Shown: positions 8,422 through 16,919 of the stretch, one piece after another
Numbering within the stretch: position 1 is the stretch's first letter
Layout of the letters: every line of letters starts with the position of its first letter
DNA from: a bacterium
GTDB lineage: Bacteria > Planctomycetota > Planctomycetia > Kolteriales > Kolteriaceae
DNA length: 64,000 nucleotides
Assembly (NCBI GenBank): GCA_019753235.1
Contig: JAIELF010000015.1
Coordinates: 41,425 to 105,424, forward strand
Direction: 5' to 3'
Program-made: the position numbers and the translations under genes
The notes under the pieces: model-generated
The model's input: the letters and a program-made list of their open reading frames with translations, nothing else
Told to the model about the DNA's origin: nothing
The model's database searches: none

Positions 8422-8856
8422 TTACCAGCGGTTTAGGATGAAGTATCCTCGATCTCGGGGAGGCAGAGAATAAAGCGTCTCTCTTTCTCCTTCGTTGCCT
8501 GGCAACGTCAACTGTTTGGGAAGCAGGCGAACGTCGTAGAGCCTTGGCTCGTATCGGTTCGGTCCATCATTGAATGGTTTGGCGAATCGGCTGGGGATGA
8601 TTCGCCGAACGAAGGGCCCTTGCCGGACGCGCGACGGAGGGTTCTGAAAGATTCGGCGAGGCGGGCTTGTCGCTCCCTCTTGAAGAACTTCTCCCTCGTG
8701 AATCACGGTAGCGCCCGGGGGGACGTCCTCGATCACGACTGTTTCGTTCGAGACACTCGGGCCTGAACTGGCTCGAGAGGGGATCGCTTCATCTCCCCAC
8801 GCGAGGCCGGCAAGGGCAGGCAGCGTCCAAAGGATCGGACGCGCGTGGTTTCTCAT
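8422..8856 (-). CDS. Small exported protein of unknown function
   Basis: The 144-residue product has an N-terminal signal peptide (basic MRNHARP, hydrophobic ILWTLPALAGLAWG, likely cleavage before DEAIP). The mature part is Pro/Arg-rich with no recognisable domain; it contains EDVPPGATVIHEGEVLQEG and an ILNRW C-terminus. A strong ribosome-binding site (AAGGAGAAC) precedes the ATG and a strong terminator follows, so it is probably a real monocistronic gene. No function is proposed. Confidence 0.65.
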   Translation of the reverse strand: MRNHARPILWTLPALAGLAWGDEAIPSRASSGPSVSNETVVIEDVPPGATVIHEGEVLQEGATSPPRRIFQNPPSRVRQGPFVRRIIPSRFAKPFNDGPNRYEPRLYDVRLLPKQLTLPGNEGERETLYSLPPRDRGYFILNRW

Positions 8857-9454
8857 GTTGTTCTCCTTGGTGTTTGGGTCAGCCTACCGATCGGGCTCAC
8901 CTCGTGGCGAGCGAGTTATCCCGATTCGATGGGCAGCTCCCCCTTTACTCTTTGTCCCAGCAGTCAAGGTGATGATCACCGATCGCCCGCTGTTCCAGAG
9001 AATGAAGGTGTGCTCCTTTTGATTCGGACGGTCATTTCGGAAGTGACAAAGGCTTCTTGCTTCTGGTTGGCTGAACCGTCGGCAGACTTTTGTCTCCTCC
9101 CCATGGAGTATGAAGTGCAAAGCCGCCGCTTTCCAAACGAGTTTTGTCTTGAGTCTTTTTTGTGGCTCTTTTAAGCAAACTCTTTCGCGAGCCCCTCCTT
9201 CTTGGAATCATTCCTTTAGTCGCCCCTAGTCGGTCTCCGCTGGGAAAGCTGGGTAAAGTCTCCTGCCGGATCGAGACGACTTTCGCCCGTACTTTGTTGG
9301 CCGACCGTCCCAAGAGAGTGTCGAGGTCTTTACGGATTAGTCGGAACGAAGCAGATGGGTAACGGGAGAGCCTAGAGCCAAGCGCTCGATGAGAGATGGA
9401 AAGCGATCGTTCGCGTGAGCGCGTCGGTTTCATCGGTGGGCCAAACCGAAGCGA
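8857..9454. other. Long intergenic region, no gene seen
   Basis: Nearly 600 bases between two minus-strand genes. Open frames occur on both strands but none has a start with a ribosome-binding site or a protein-like composition, and their translations share nothing I recognise. The part next to 8856 must hold the promoter of the small exported protein. No repeat or RNA gene was identified. Confidence 0.45.
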
Positions 9455-9703
9455 TCAGCCGCCGCTGACGGGTGGGATGCAGGCGATTCGGCTCTTTTCT
9501 TTCAGGCAGACGTTGTCGCTGGCGTAGGCCTCGTCGACCGCGATCATCGATTGGCAAATCAGGCTGGCCGACTTGGGAAGGCGTTCCATCAATGCTTTTC
9601 GAAGATCGCTTACCGTAGCATTCGTGGGTAAAGCGATCGGCAATGACTCTTGCCCCGCCTCTTCTCGGATTTGTGCAAAGAGAAGAACCCGATACTCCGT
9701 CAT
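9455..9703 (-). CDS. moaD: MoaD, molybdopterin synthase sulfur carrier subunit
   Basis: Ubiquitin-like small subunit of molybdopterin synthase; its C-terminal Gly-Gly carries the thiocarboxylate used to build the dithiolene of molybdenum cofactor. The 82-residue product begins MTEYRVLLFAQIREEAG and ends IPPVSGG, both typical. The frame is open further upstream, but that stretch lies within the preceding gene. The ATG at 9703 overlaps the stop of the FAD/Fe-S gene in an ATGA arrangement, implying translational coupling. MoaE, the partner subunit, is not adjacent. Confidence 0.9.
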   Translation of the reverse strand: MTEYRVLLFAQIREEAGQESLPIALPTNATVSDLRKALMERLPKSASLICQSMIAVDEAYASDNVCLKEKSRIACIPPVSGG

Positions 9704-12700
9704 GAGAGTATGCCTCGCTCGATCGGGCGGAACATCAATTGTGGTTGTGGCACCAAGCCATGGGACAACGCTAGCAGCTTGACCGGATGAACGGTCGGCT
9801 TTCGCGAGCCTTGCTCCATCTGCATTCGGCAAGAGCCGCACTGCGTAGTGCCGGCCAGGATATCCCCTTGTGAGAGTCGTTCAAGCATGGCCCGGCCCGC
9901 GCGGAGCGAGGCATCAAAACCATCCGCTCTCATGCCGAAGGTGCCTGCCATGCCGCTACAACCCAGATCCATCTCTACGACCCGGAGCCCCGGAATCGCA
10001 TGAAGCATTTCGACGGGCCAGGCCCGCTGTTCAAGGGCCCTTTGGTGGCAGGGCTCGTGGTAGCCAACACTGATGGGGACCGGCGTTTGGCCGGTCGGAA
10101 TATCCCCTTGTGCGATCGCCCGCGCAAAGAACTCCGAGGCCTCGAATGTAGCCTGGGCGACGAATTCGATGTCGGTGTCGGCGATCAAATGACGAGCCTC
10201 ATCACGAAGCATCAATGCCGCGCTCGGCTCGGTCATGACTAGAAAGAATCCTTCGCGGGCCAGTTCGACGGCGATCTCAAAGTTCCAGAGAACCAACGAG
10301 CGAGCGGTCTCGATATCGCCCTGCTGAAGCAGGGTCATGCCGCTGGCTCTTTGCCGGGCCGGCACGAAGACCTGATAACCAAAATGAATCAGCAGCCTCG
10401 CCACAGACTCGCCGAGTTCAGGGTCGTGATGATTGGTGTAGGTATCGACAAAGAGAGCGACCCGCTTCGGGTTTCGCTTGCTGCGCGGCTTGCGGGTCCA
10501 GCCTTCTCGTCGAGCCCGCTCAAGAAACGTTCGGTGATCGAAGCGATAAAGCCTTCGTTTGCGCGAGAGGCCGACAAGGTTCTCGAGCATCCATCGGCTC
10601 CAGTCTCCTGCAAAGAGTCGATTGGCGAAGTGAGCTTGCGAGCTTCCCCACCGGGCCCAACCGGGCCAATGAGCCATGAACCAATCGGTTCGCCCCAGGC
10701 CATGCTCGGCCACATGGGCAGCTTTGGTCTCCAGCATCAGCTTCGAAATATCCGTTCCCGTCGGGCATTCGAGCCGACACATCTTGCAGTAGACACAATG
10801 GTCGGCCAGTTCTCGCAGCTCGGGAGACGAAATGGATAAGCCGGCGATCTCTCCTTGAAGAGTTTGCCGAACAACGTTGGCCAGCGCTCGAGGGGAGCCC
10901 GCTTCGGTGGTGTCGGCTCGATAAGTCGGACACATCCGCATGGAAGGTTGAAGCGATTGGCATGAGCCGCACCCGTTGCAACGCTGCGCTGTTTCGATGA
11001 CCGACAATTTCGGCCAACGGAGAAACTCCGCGCGTTCGGTGGGGGAAGCGCTGATCTCTGAAGCGGGGGTCGGACGAAGCGTTGCTGGCCGAAGAAGCTT
11101 CGTTGGGAAGGACTGATCGGCCCCGGTGACGCGCCCGGGATTGAGGACACCTCCCGGATCGAAGATCGACTTTATTCGAAGAAATGCCGGGTAAAGGCCT
11201 GGATATTGGCGGGGCAACCAAGCCGAGCGGAGCAACCCCGCGCCATGTTCACCATTAAACGTTCCGCCGCACGCCATCACCGCTTCGAACATGGCCTCGG
11301 CGAGGTCGACCATCTTCTCTCGGTCGTGGATGCGGTGCAGATCGAGCAATGGTCGCGAATGCAAAATGCCCACGGCCGCATGGGCCGAGTATGTCGCGGT
11401 CACTCCAAACTTCTTCATGATGTTTTGCACCCGAGCCAGAAACTCGGGGAATCGGCTCGGCGGGACGGCAGTGTTCTCGACGAACGGCGTCGGCAAGACA
11501 TTGTCCGCGGGCCGAGTCATGCGAGGCATCGCCCGGTCGCGCACCTTCCAGCAGAGCGACAAGTACGGCTCGCCGTAGACCTCTCGCGTTTGCAGCGTCA
11601 ACTTCTTGATTCGGTCGAGCCGATTCTGATTGAGAAGAACTCGCTCGACAACATTGTCGGCACTGTTTCCCTCATGTTCGATGATGAGAATCGCCTCGGC
11701 TGCATCCGATACCCATTCGCGATACCAAGGCTCGACTTCGCGAACGACGCTCAGCAGCCGACGATCCAGGAGTTCGCAAGCGGTCGGTTGATACTCGATA
11801 GTCTCGGCGACCGCATCGACGGCGGCGGCCAACGAGGCAAACGTCGCCAAAAGCATGCCGCGGAAGGGGGGTGTCGGAACGGTGGCGAGCTTGATCTCGG
11901 TCGCGACGGCCAGTGTTCCCTCGGCACCCGCGAAGAGTCGCGCCAGATCCACGCTTCGCCCGTCATAAAGGCCGCGCAGTTCGTATCCGCCATGCTTGAG
12001 GAGTTCCGGCGGTTGTTCTTCGGAAATGGATCGCGCGTTGGCGGCCAGGACGCGCATCAATTGCCGGGCAATCTGCGCGAGTGTGCCGACTTCCTGCGGG
12101 TCGCGGGTATCTCCGGCCCAGCGATCAAAAGTCAGCGTTTCTCCGGTCGCGAGAATCCCCTTCACGGAAAGGACATGGTCGCGGGTGGTGCCGTACCGAA
12201 TGGAATGGGGGCCGGCGGCATTGGTCCCGACCATTCCTCCCACAGTACATCGATCGCCGCTGACCGGGTCGACGGCAATCATTCGGCCCTGGGGGGCCAA
12301 AGCCCGCTGCACGTCGGCCAGTCGAACGCCTGGTTCCACCAGAACATCGCTCGAGCCCACGTGCAGGATTCTGTTCAAGTGACGCGTCAGATCTAAAACA
12401 ATGCCCGGCCCCAGCGATTCCCCTGCCAGACCGGTTCCTGAGCCACGCGGATGGACCGAAATGTTCTGTTCGGCAGCATACTTGATGATGGCGGCAAGCT
12501 CGTCCGGCTGCCGAGGTGCAACAACGGCTTGGGGAATCACTTCTAAGATGCTGGCATCGTTGCTATACATCGATCGGGTCAGATCATCGAGATGAACCGA
12601 ACCGCTCGTCAAGGCGCGAAGATCGTCCTGAAGTCGAACCTCGTGTTCTTCAAAAGGACGTTCCAAGGAATCGGCCCGCGTGTCAGAATAGGTTGTCGTG

Positions 12701-12723
12701 GCCCAAGACCGGTCCTCGGCCAC
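9700..12723 (-). CDS. FAD-linked oxidase fused to Fe-S / CCG-domain oxidoreductase (GlcD-GlcF / YdiJ type)
   Basis: A 1007-residue fusion of a PCMH-type FAD oxidase and a GlcF-like electron-transfer part, as in D-2-hydroxyacid dehydrogenases (D-lactate, glycolate, D-2-hydroxyglutarate; YdiJ). The FAD domain has HPRGSGTGLAGESLGPG (about residue 111) and HGAGLLRSAWLP near the end of the substrate-binding part. Two [4Fe-4S] motifs follow: CNGCGSCQ with a distal CP (about 580-600) and CVYCKMCRLECP (about 641). Cysteine-rich CCG motifs follow near 887 (HEPCHQ), at DLGCSGMAG, and near 959 (CGSCRM). It probably passes electrons from a 2-hydroxyacid to the quinone pool at the inner membrane. The substrate is not determined. 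Confidence 0.9.
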   Translation of the reverse strand: MAEDRSWATTTYSDTRADSLERPFEEHEVRLQDDLRALTSGSVHLDDLTRSMYSNDASILEVIPQAVVAPRQPDELAAIIKYAAEQNISVHPRGSGTGLAGESLGPGIVLDLTRHLNRILHVGSSDVLVEPGVRLADVQRALAPQGRMIAVDPVSGDRCTVGGMVGTNAAGPHSIRYGTTRDHVLSVKGILATGETLTFDRWAGDTRDPQEVGTLAQIARQLMRVLAANARSISEEQPPELLKHGGYELRGLYDGRSVDLARLFAGAEGTLAVATEIKLATVPTPPFRGMLLATFASLAAAVDAVAETIEYQPTACELLDRRLLSVVREVEPWYREWVSDAAEAILIIEHEGNSADNVVERVLLNQNRLDRIKKLTLQTREVYGEPYLSLCWKVRDRAMPRMTRPADNVLPTPFVENTAVPPSRFPEFLARVQNIMKKFGVTATYSAHAAVGILHSRPLLDLHRIHDREKMVDLAEAMFEAVMACGGTFNGEHGAGLLRSAWLPRQYPGLYPAFLRIKSIFDPGGVLNPGRVTGADQSFPTKLLRPATLRPTPASEISASPTERAEFLRWPKLSVIETAQRCNGCGSCQSLQPSMRMCPTYRADTTEAGSPRALANVVRQTLQGEIAGLSISSPELRELADHCVYCKMCRLECPTGTDISKLMLETKAAHVAEHGLGRTDWFMAHWPGWARWGSSQAHFANRLFAGDWSRWMLENLVGLSRKRRLYRFDHRTFLERARREGWTRKPRSKRNPKRVALFVDTYTNHHDPELGESVARLLIHFGYQVFVPARQRASGMTLLQQGDIETARSLVLWNFEIAVELAREGFFLVMTEPSAALMLRDEARHLIADTDIEFVAQATFEASEFFARAIAQGDIPTGQTPVPISVGYHEPCHQRALEQRAWPVEMLHAIPGLRVVEMDLGCSGMAGTFGMRADGFDASLRAGRAMLERLSQGDILAGTTQCGSCRMQMEQGSRKPTVHPVKLLALSHGLVPQPQLMFRPIERGILS

Positions 12724-12809
12724 GTTGCGTCCTTCAGATTATCGGTCGAGCAAGTACTTGAGTCTACTGACAGTCTCTTTCAGGGGATCCCCGTGCCAGG
12801 AGCAACGCC

Positions 12810-13328
12810 ATGACCGACAGTCCCCCAGAGAGTCCATTGAATCTCTGCCGAGTCGGGATCGGGCACGATCGGCATCGGTTGGTTGCCGGCACCGGCCCGC
12901 TGGTGATCGGGGGGATCGAAATACCCTTTGATGGCCACTTGCTGGGCCACAGCGATGCGGATGTCCTTTTGCATGCTCTCACGGATGCCATTCTAGGAGC
13001 GCTCGGACGCGGCGATATCGGCGAGTGGTTTCCTGATACCGCGGCCGAGAACAAGGGACGCGATTCCAAGGAAATGCTCCGGGTGGTACTCGAAAAAACG
13101 CGCGACACGCCGTTTCGGATCATCAATGTCGACGCGACCCTTTTTGCGGAGGCGCCCAAGTTCTCTCCCTATAAACAGCCGATCCGCGATTCGATCGCGT
13201 CTCTTTTGGGAATCGCCCCGACCAGGGTGAATGTGAAAGCAAAGACCGGCGAAAAGGTGGGCCCGATCGGCCGTCGAGAGGCCATCGACAGCGAAGTGGT
13301 CGTCCTGCTGGAGCTCCTTTCATCATGA
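12810..13328 (+). CDS. ispF: 2-C-methyl-D-erythritol 2,4-cyclodiphosphate synthase
   Basis: Zinc enzyme of the MEP isoprenoid pathway that cyclises CDP-methylerythritol 2-phosphate. The metal-binding Asp-x-His is GIGHDRHRL (about residue 20), with the third ligand in LLGHSDADVLLHALTDAILGA, and GDIGEWFPDT is conserved. The C-terminus has VNVKAKTGEKVGPIGR. Length is 172 with a short N-terminal extension. The stop overlaps the ruvC start by 4 bases (ATGA), so the two genes are coupled although functionally unrelated. Confidence 0.95.
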   Translation: MTDSPPESPLNLCRVGIGHDRHRLVAGTGPLVIGGIEIPFDGHLLGHSDADVLLHALTDAILGALGRGDIGEWFPDTAAENKGRDSKEMLRVVLEKTRDTPFRIINVDATLFAEAPKFSPYKQPIRDSIASLLGIAPTRVNVKAKTGEKVGPIGRREAIDSEVVVLLELLSS

Positions 13329-13837
13329 GCAAGCCGATCGTGATTGGGTTTGATCCGGGATTACACCTGACCGGTTACGGTGTCCTCTCGGCAGGGACTC
13401 GCAAGGCAAGACTCATCGAGGCGGGCGTCTTTCGTATTCCGAGGGCACTCCCTTTGGCGGATCGCTTGAAGCAGCTTTACGCGTCCGCATGCGAGCTCCT
13501 AGCCGAGCATGATCCCCGGTCGGTGGCTGTCGAGGAGATCTTCAGCCACTACGAAAGGCCGAAGACCGCGATCTTGATGGGACATGCTCGCGGGGTTTTG
13601 CTGCTGGCGGCAGCCAATCAGGGTGTTCCTGTCGCTCATTACTTGCCGACGCGGGTGAAGCGATTTCTCACTGGGAACGGCCACGCCAGTAAGGAGCAGA
13701 TTCAGCAGGCGATCCAACTGGAGTTCGGCCTCAAAGAGAAGTCGGGGCCTCCCGACGTGGCCGACGCCGTTGCCATTGCCCTTTGCCATTGGAACATGAT
13801 GAGGGTGGAATCGGCCGAGACTCGGCCGGCATCGTGA
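13325..13837 (+). CDS. ruvC: Holliday junction resolvase RuvC
   Basis: Dimeric endonuclease resolving four-way DNA junctions together with RuvAB. The four acidic catalytic positions are visible: Asp in IGFDPGLHLTGYG, Glu in VAVEEIFSHYE, and the two Asp of PDVADAVAIALCHW. TRVKRFLTGNGHASKEQIQQ is the typical DNA-binding segment. Length (170) is normal. ruvA and ruvB are not in the window. Confidence 0.95.
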   Translation: MSKPIVIGFDPGLHLTGYGVLSAGTRKARLIEAGVFRIPRALPLADRLKQLYASACELLAEHDPRSVAVEEIFSHYERPKTAILMGHARGVLLLAAANQGVPVAHYLPTRVKRFLTGNGHASKEQIQQAIQLEFGLKEKSGPPDVADAVAIALCHWNMMRVESAETRPAS

Positions 13838-13852
13838 GGATCGATGGTTGAA

Positions 13853-13996
13853 TCAACCCTGCAGGGCGGCCCATTCCAAATACATCAGGAATGTCGCGAT
13901 GATCATTGCCACAAAAGTCAGAATCATGATCGCCAAGTAAACATCCGCCTTGGGTTCTTCGACATACGTGGCAACGTCGACTTTTTTCTTTGCCAT
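13853..13996 (-). CDS. 47-residue single-pass membrane protein
   Basis: A short frame with a good ribosome-binding site (AAAGGTGA about 9 bases before ATG). It encodes a charged N-terminus (MAKKKVDVATYVEEPKADVY) followed by one hydrophobic helix of about 20 residues (LAIMILTFVAMIIATFLMYL) and ending EWAALQG. It is the most downstream gene of a minus-strand run whose other three members are also membrane-anchored, and it lies 69 bases after the 295-residue coiled-coil gene. Its composition is far from random GC-rich DNA. Function unknown; it may be a small subunit of the same assembly. Confidence 0.7.
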   Translation of the reverse strand: MAKKKVDVATYVEEPKADVYLAIMILTFVAMIIATFLMYLEWAALQG

Positions 13997-14065
13997 TGGC
14001 CCATTCACCTTTGAGTCGCGGCCCCCTCGAGAGGGGCGTATCCTGGCGGAATCGATGTTTAGATT

Positions 14066-14953
14066 CTAGTTGCCCGCGGCGGCGTTGGGCATGATTTCTG
14101 GTCCGACGCGGTCGTTTTGCTGGATCAGGCCAGTCAGGGTGATCGGCGAAACTACCGCAGTCGTCGGCTCCGTTGCCGTCACCTTCACGGTCCCAAGATA
14201 CTTCGGTTCTGGCTTTTGTCGCCAGACTTGAAGCTGCTGGCCCGGACGAAGACCATCGTCCTCACCCAAGCTGATCTGGAAGAATTTTCCTTCCTTGTCG
14301 ACTCGCGTGACGATCCCCTCGACATCGGGCGGCGGCGGAGGAGCCTGGGCGCCGACCGCGGTCAGGATCTCTTCAGGGCCCGGAACTTTGTAGCTCTGTC
14401 GAACAGCAGCGATGTAGCGTTCCAACTCGCTGACCTGATTGACGACATCTTCATTGCGGACCTGCGTCAGCTTCAAATCGTTGGTTGCCTGCTGTAGTTT
14501 GTCCTTCAGTTCGGTGTTCTCTTTCAGCATGGCCGACTTCTGAGCGATCAGTTCTTCGCGGAACTTCCGAAGCTGCGTGATCTCGTCATCGCGAACGGTC
14601 TGATTGTCGGTTGCCTTGCTGGCCACTGATTCATCTTTTGCGACGCGGGTCCGAAAATCAGCGAGTTCCTTTTTGAGCGTGTTGGTGGAGTTGGTGAGGT
14701 TCGCGATCTCTTGCTGATACTTTTCTGCCTCTTGCTGCTTTTCGGTCTGCAGCTTTGCTTGTTCTTCGGTCGAGGCGGCCAAGAGGGTGCGAGACTGAGT
14801 CAGATCGCTACTGGTCTTATTGAGGGTGTTGTTCATCAACGCCATCTCTTGGCGCAAGCCAGCGCGGGTTTCGTAAACGATCATCGCGAAACCCATGAAG
14901 AAGATACCCATCATCATGTTGAGGACGACGAGGATCTTTCCCGTCAAAGTCAT
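14066..14953 (-). CDS. Membrane-anchored coiled-coil protein with C-terminal beta domain
   Basis: The 295-residue protein has one N-terminal transmembrane helix (about residues 5-27, starting MTLTGKILVVLNMMMGIFF), then a long coiled coil (about 30-185; repeated Q/E/K/L heptads such as EEQAKLQTEKQQEAEKY). A proline stretch (APPPPPDVEG) leads to a beta-strand-rich module (about 210-285) with ISLGEDDGLRPGQQLQVWR and YLGTVKV, a pattern reminiscent of MreC-like beta modules. It is probably anchored in the inner membrane with the rest periplasmic. AAGGAGATG precedes the start. It belongs to a set of similar proteins at 15353-16648. No named family. Confidence 0.8.
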   Translation of the reverse strand: MTLTGKILVVLNMMMGIFFMGFAMIVYETRAGLRQEMALMNNTLNKTSSDLTQSRTLLAASTEEQAKLQTEKQQEAEKYQQEIANLTNSTNTLKKELADFRTRVAKDESVASKATDNQTVRDDEITQLRKFREELIAQKSAMLKENTELKDKLQQATNDLKLTQVRNEDVVNQVSELERYIAAVRQSYKVPGPEEILTAVGAQAPPPPPDVEGIVTRVDKEGKFFQISLGEDDGLRPGQQLQVWRQKPEPKYLGTVKVTATEPTTAVVSPITLTGLIQQNDRVGPEIMPNAAAGN

Positions 14954-15352
14954 CGAGGCATCTCCTTCTTGGAAAACACAGCCGCCGTCGGATCTATTGT
15001 ACGCGACCCCGAGCGAGCGGATGCCTCACACCCATCCATTACCCGTGGGTCAGATAGCCGACCCCCGCCAAGTGCGTCAAGGGCAAACCGTCGCGCGGTT
15101 TTCGCCTCCCCAAGAATTCAATAACGCGCGAGCGGCGGATTCATCAGTCCGATCGTGAACCTCTCGATCCGAGATATCGCCGTTGGCCCAGATCGCGCCG
15201 TCCGGCGATTTCGCTCGAAAAAAGGGGACGGTTCCGGCGGAAACCTCCCTGGGAAGGCCAGGCTGGTAGATTATTCATACTGGGCGAGTTGGTGACAAGA
15301 GAAGGTTTGTTTTATGAAGAAAACACCCTGCCTGAATGGCTTGGAGATCAGT
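14954..15352. other. Gap inside the coiled-coil gene run
   Basis: About 400 bases between two same-strand coiled-coil genes. No start codon with ribosome-binding site and coding-like sequence was found on either strand. The gap may hold a separate promoter for the 295-residue gene. Confidence 0.4.
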
Positions 15353-16024
15353 TCATCGGGCGCTGGCAGTCGATTTAGCCACGCCGCTGACGATCTCCTT
15401 TTGCCGACGAGTCGCTTCCTGGAGATCGTTGGTGGTCTTCGCGAGTTGGTCTTCGAGATAGGTTCGCTCGTCTACGAAGGCCTCTTTCTCGCCGAGCGTC
15501 GTCTCCAGCGTTTCACGCAACTCCTGGATCTCCTGGATCAGCGCGATCTGATTCTTTTGGAGACCGTCTGACTCGTCGCTGAGGTTTCCCTGATCCTTAC
15601 GGGCTGCCTCGATCAGTTGGCGGGCCTGAGCCATCGAGGCTTCAATCGTCCCAAGTTCTTTTTGGCCATCCTCGCCCACGGTCTTCAGTTGCAGTTCCTC
15701 AGCCTTCAGTTCCTGATCGAGACCATCCACAATCGCTTGTCGATCGGTCTTGAGCTGGTTCAATTCACGCGTGGTCTGTTCGAGTTGGCTTTTGCGCTCG
15801 CGGATTTCGAGTTTCTGCGAGTGGAAGAAGACCGCGACCGCCACAAAGAGAAGTGAAATGACGAAATTGGCCAGCGTCACCCCTTTGCCCACCGACGTCG
15901 CCAAAGAACGCTTCGGCTTGGCCGAGACTTCTGGTTCGACTTCGACGACGACATCGACCGGCGCGTCGAGATTCTCCTCAGCCGGGGCGGGCATTTCTTC
16001 TTTGGGTGCTTTCGATTTGGCCAT
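15353..16024 (-). CDS. Membrane-anchored coiled-coil protein
   Basis: 223 residues. An acidic, Pro/Ala/Glu-rich cytoplasmic N-terminus of about 50 residues precedes one transmembrane helix (about 52-70, VTLANFVISLLFVAVAVFF). The rest is almost continuous predicted coiled coil (ERKSQLEQTTRELNQLK, ELRETLETTLGEKEAF, LEDQLAKTTNDLQEATRR). The segment just before the helix, TSVGKG, resembles the TLTGK and TTTGK starts of its neighbours, suggesting shared ancestry. It lies 48 bases downstream of the 191-residue gene. No enzymatic motif; a structural or scaffolding role is inference. Confidence 0.8.
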   Translation of the reverse strand: MAKSKAPKEEMPAPAEENLDAPVDVVVEVEPEVSAKPKRSLATSVGKGVTLANFVISLLFVAVAVFFHSQKLEIRERKSQLEQTTRELNQLKTDRQAIVDGLDQELKAEELQLKTVGEDGQKELGTIEASMAQARQLIEAARKDQGNLSDESDGLQKNQIALIQEIQELRETLETTLGEKEAFVDERTYLEDQLAKTTNDLQEATRRQKEIVSGVAKSTASAR

Positions 16025-16072
16025 GGATTCCGCCTTTAAATGTCAGCGTTCGTTTCTAGGTGGCGACCCTGT

Positions 16073-16648
16073 CTATCGGTCGAGGGCGACCGGTCGATCC
16101 GTCGAGTTCACCGGTGAATTCTTCTCAAGCTTGTCATACTGGCTGGCGGTCGCCTCCAGCGTTTCCCGCAGCTTTTGCTGAGCGTCGTTCCATGCGTCGC
16201 GAAGCTCTTGAACCCGCGATGCTTGGGTGTCGCGCTCTTGACTGTTATCCGCAATACCCTTTTCTAGGTCGGCTTTCTCCTGCGTTCGCGCGTCCATCTC
16301 CCCCTTTAGGTCAGCCACCGTCTTCTGCCAAGTGACAACGGCCTGTCGCTCGGCTTTCTCCAGATCATTCAAAAGCGAGAGTTGGGAACGGACGGCGTCG
16401 GCTTGATTCTGATTCTTTGTTCGCTCGGCCGTCACCTTCCCTTTCACACGGTTCAGATCGTACATGAGCTTAAGCCGTTGCGTCTCTAGGTCGGCTGCCG
16501 ACTGACGAAGCGGGGGGTGTTGAGCCTGAATCGCGACGATCTGCTTTTGCGTCTCGATCAGCTTCTTCACCACAGGGGTGACAAAAAACAGGAATACCAT
16601 CCCTAAGAGGAAGCTCAGGATGGAAAAGACCTTGCCCGTCGTTGTCAT
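16073..16648 (-). CDS. Membrane-anchored coiled-coil protein
   Basis: 191 residues: MTTTGKVFSILSFLLGMVFL opens a transmembrane helix (about 5-27), followed by coiled coil from about residue 30 to 175 (KLMYDLNRVKGKVTAERTK, LKGEMDARTQEKADLEKG, RVQELRDAWNDAQQKLRE). It lacks the C-terminal beta module of the 295-residue neighbour but shares its TxTGK start and topology, so the two look paralogous. It is the first certain gene of this minus-strand run, 24 bases or more from the next upstream candidate. Function unknown. Confidence 0.8.
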   Translation of the reverse strand: MTTTGKVFSILSFLLGMVFLFFVTPVVKKLIETQKQIVAIQAQHPPLRQSAADLETQRLKLMYDLNRVKGKVTAERTKNQNQADAVRSQLSLLNDLEKAERQAVVTWQKTVADLKGEMDARTQEKADLEKGIADNSQERDTQASRVQELRDAWNDAQQKLRETLEATASQYDKLEKNSPVNSTDRPVALDR

Positions 16649-16694
16649 ATTGCCCCTTACCTTGTTCGAATGCCGGCAAGACGTTCTTACCCAA

Positions 16695-16901
16695 TCAACA
16701 TCGTCGACCGATGGGGAAAAGAGTCATTCTTGCAGACCCGATGTCGTTTGCCGACCCCTTGCCGATGTATTTTTGCCCGCAGACTCTCCGTTTCCAGCAA
16801 AATCCGCCCGAACTCCCCGATCCGCCCCCTAGGTAGAGTCCGATCAAAACGACCAAACCGATCGCGCGGGTCGTACGGGCGACCTCGGCCAAGCTCAGCA
16901 T
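16695..16901 (-). CDS. Doubtful small membrane protein (68 residues)
   Basis: An open frame between mutY and the coiled-coil genes whose N-terminal third could form one membrane helix (AIGLVVLIGLYLGGG). The remainder is basic and Cys/Gly/Arg-rich without clear character. Position and strand fit the run of small membrane proteins downstream, but the C-terminal half does not look strongly coding. It is kept as a candidate only. Confidence 0.25.
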   Translation of the reverse strand: MLSLAEVARTTRAIGLVVLIGLYLGGGSGSSGGFCWKRRVCGQKYIGKGSANDIGSARMTLFPIGRRC

Positions 16902-16919
16902 GGGGGCGTCGAGAGAATC

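Noticed and set aside
14021..14037. CCCCT-CGAG-AGGGG hairpin between the 47-residue and 295-residue genes
   Set aside because: The stem is short and has no T-run, so I could not support a terminator or regulatory RNA.
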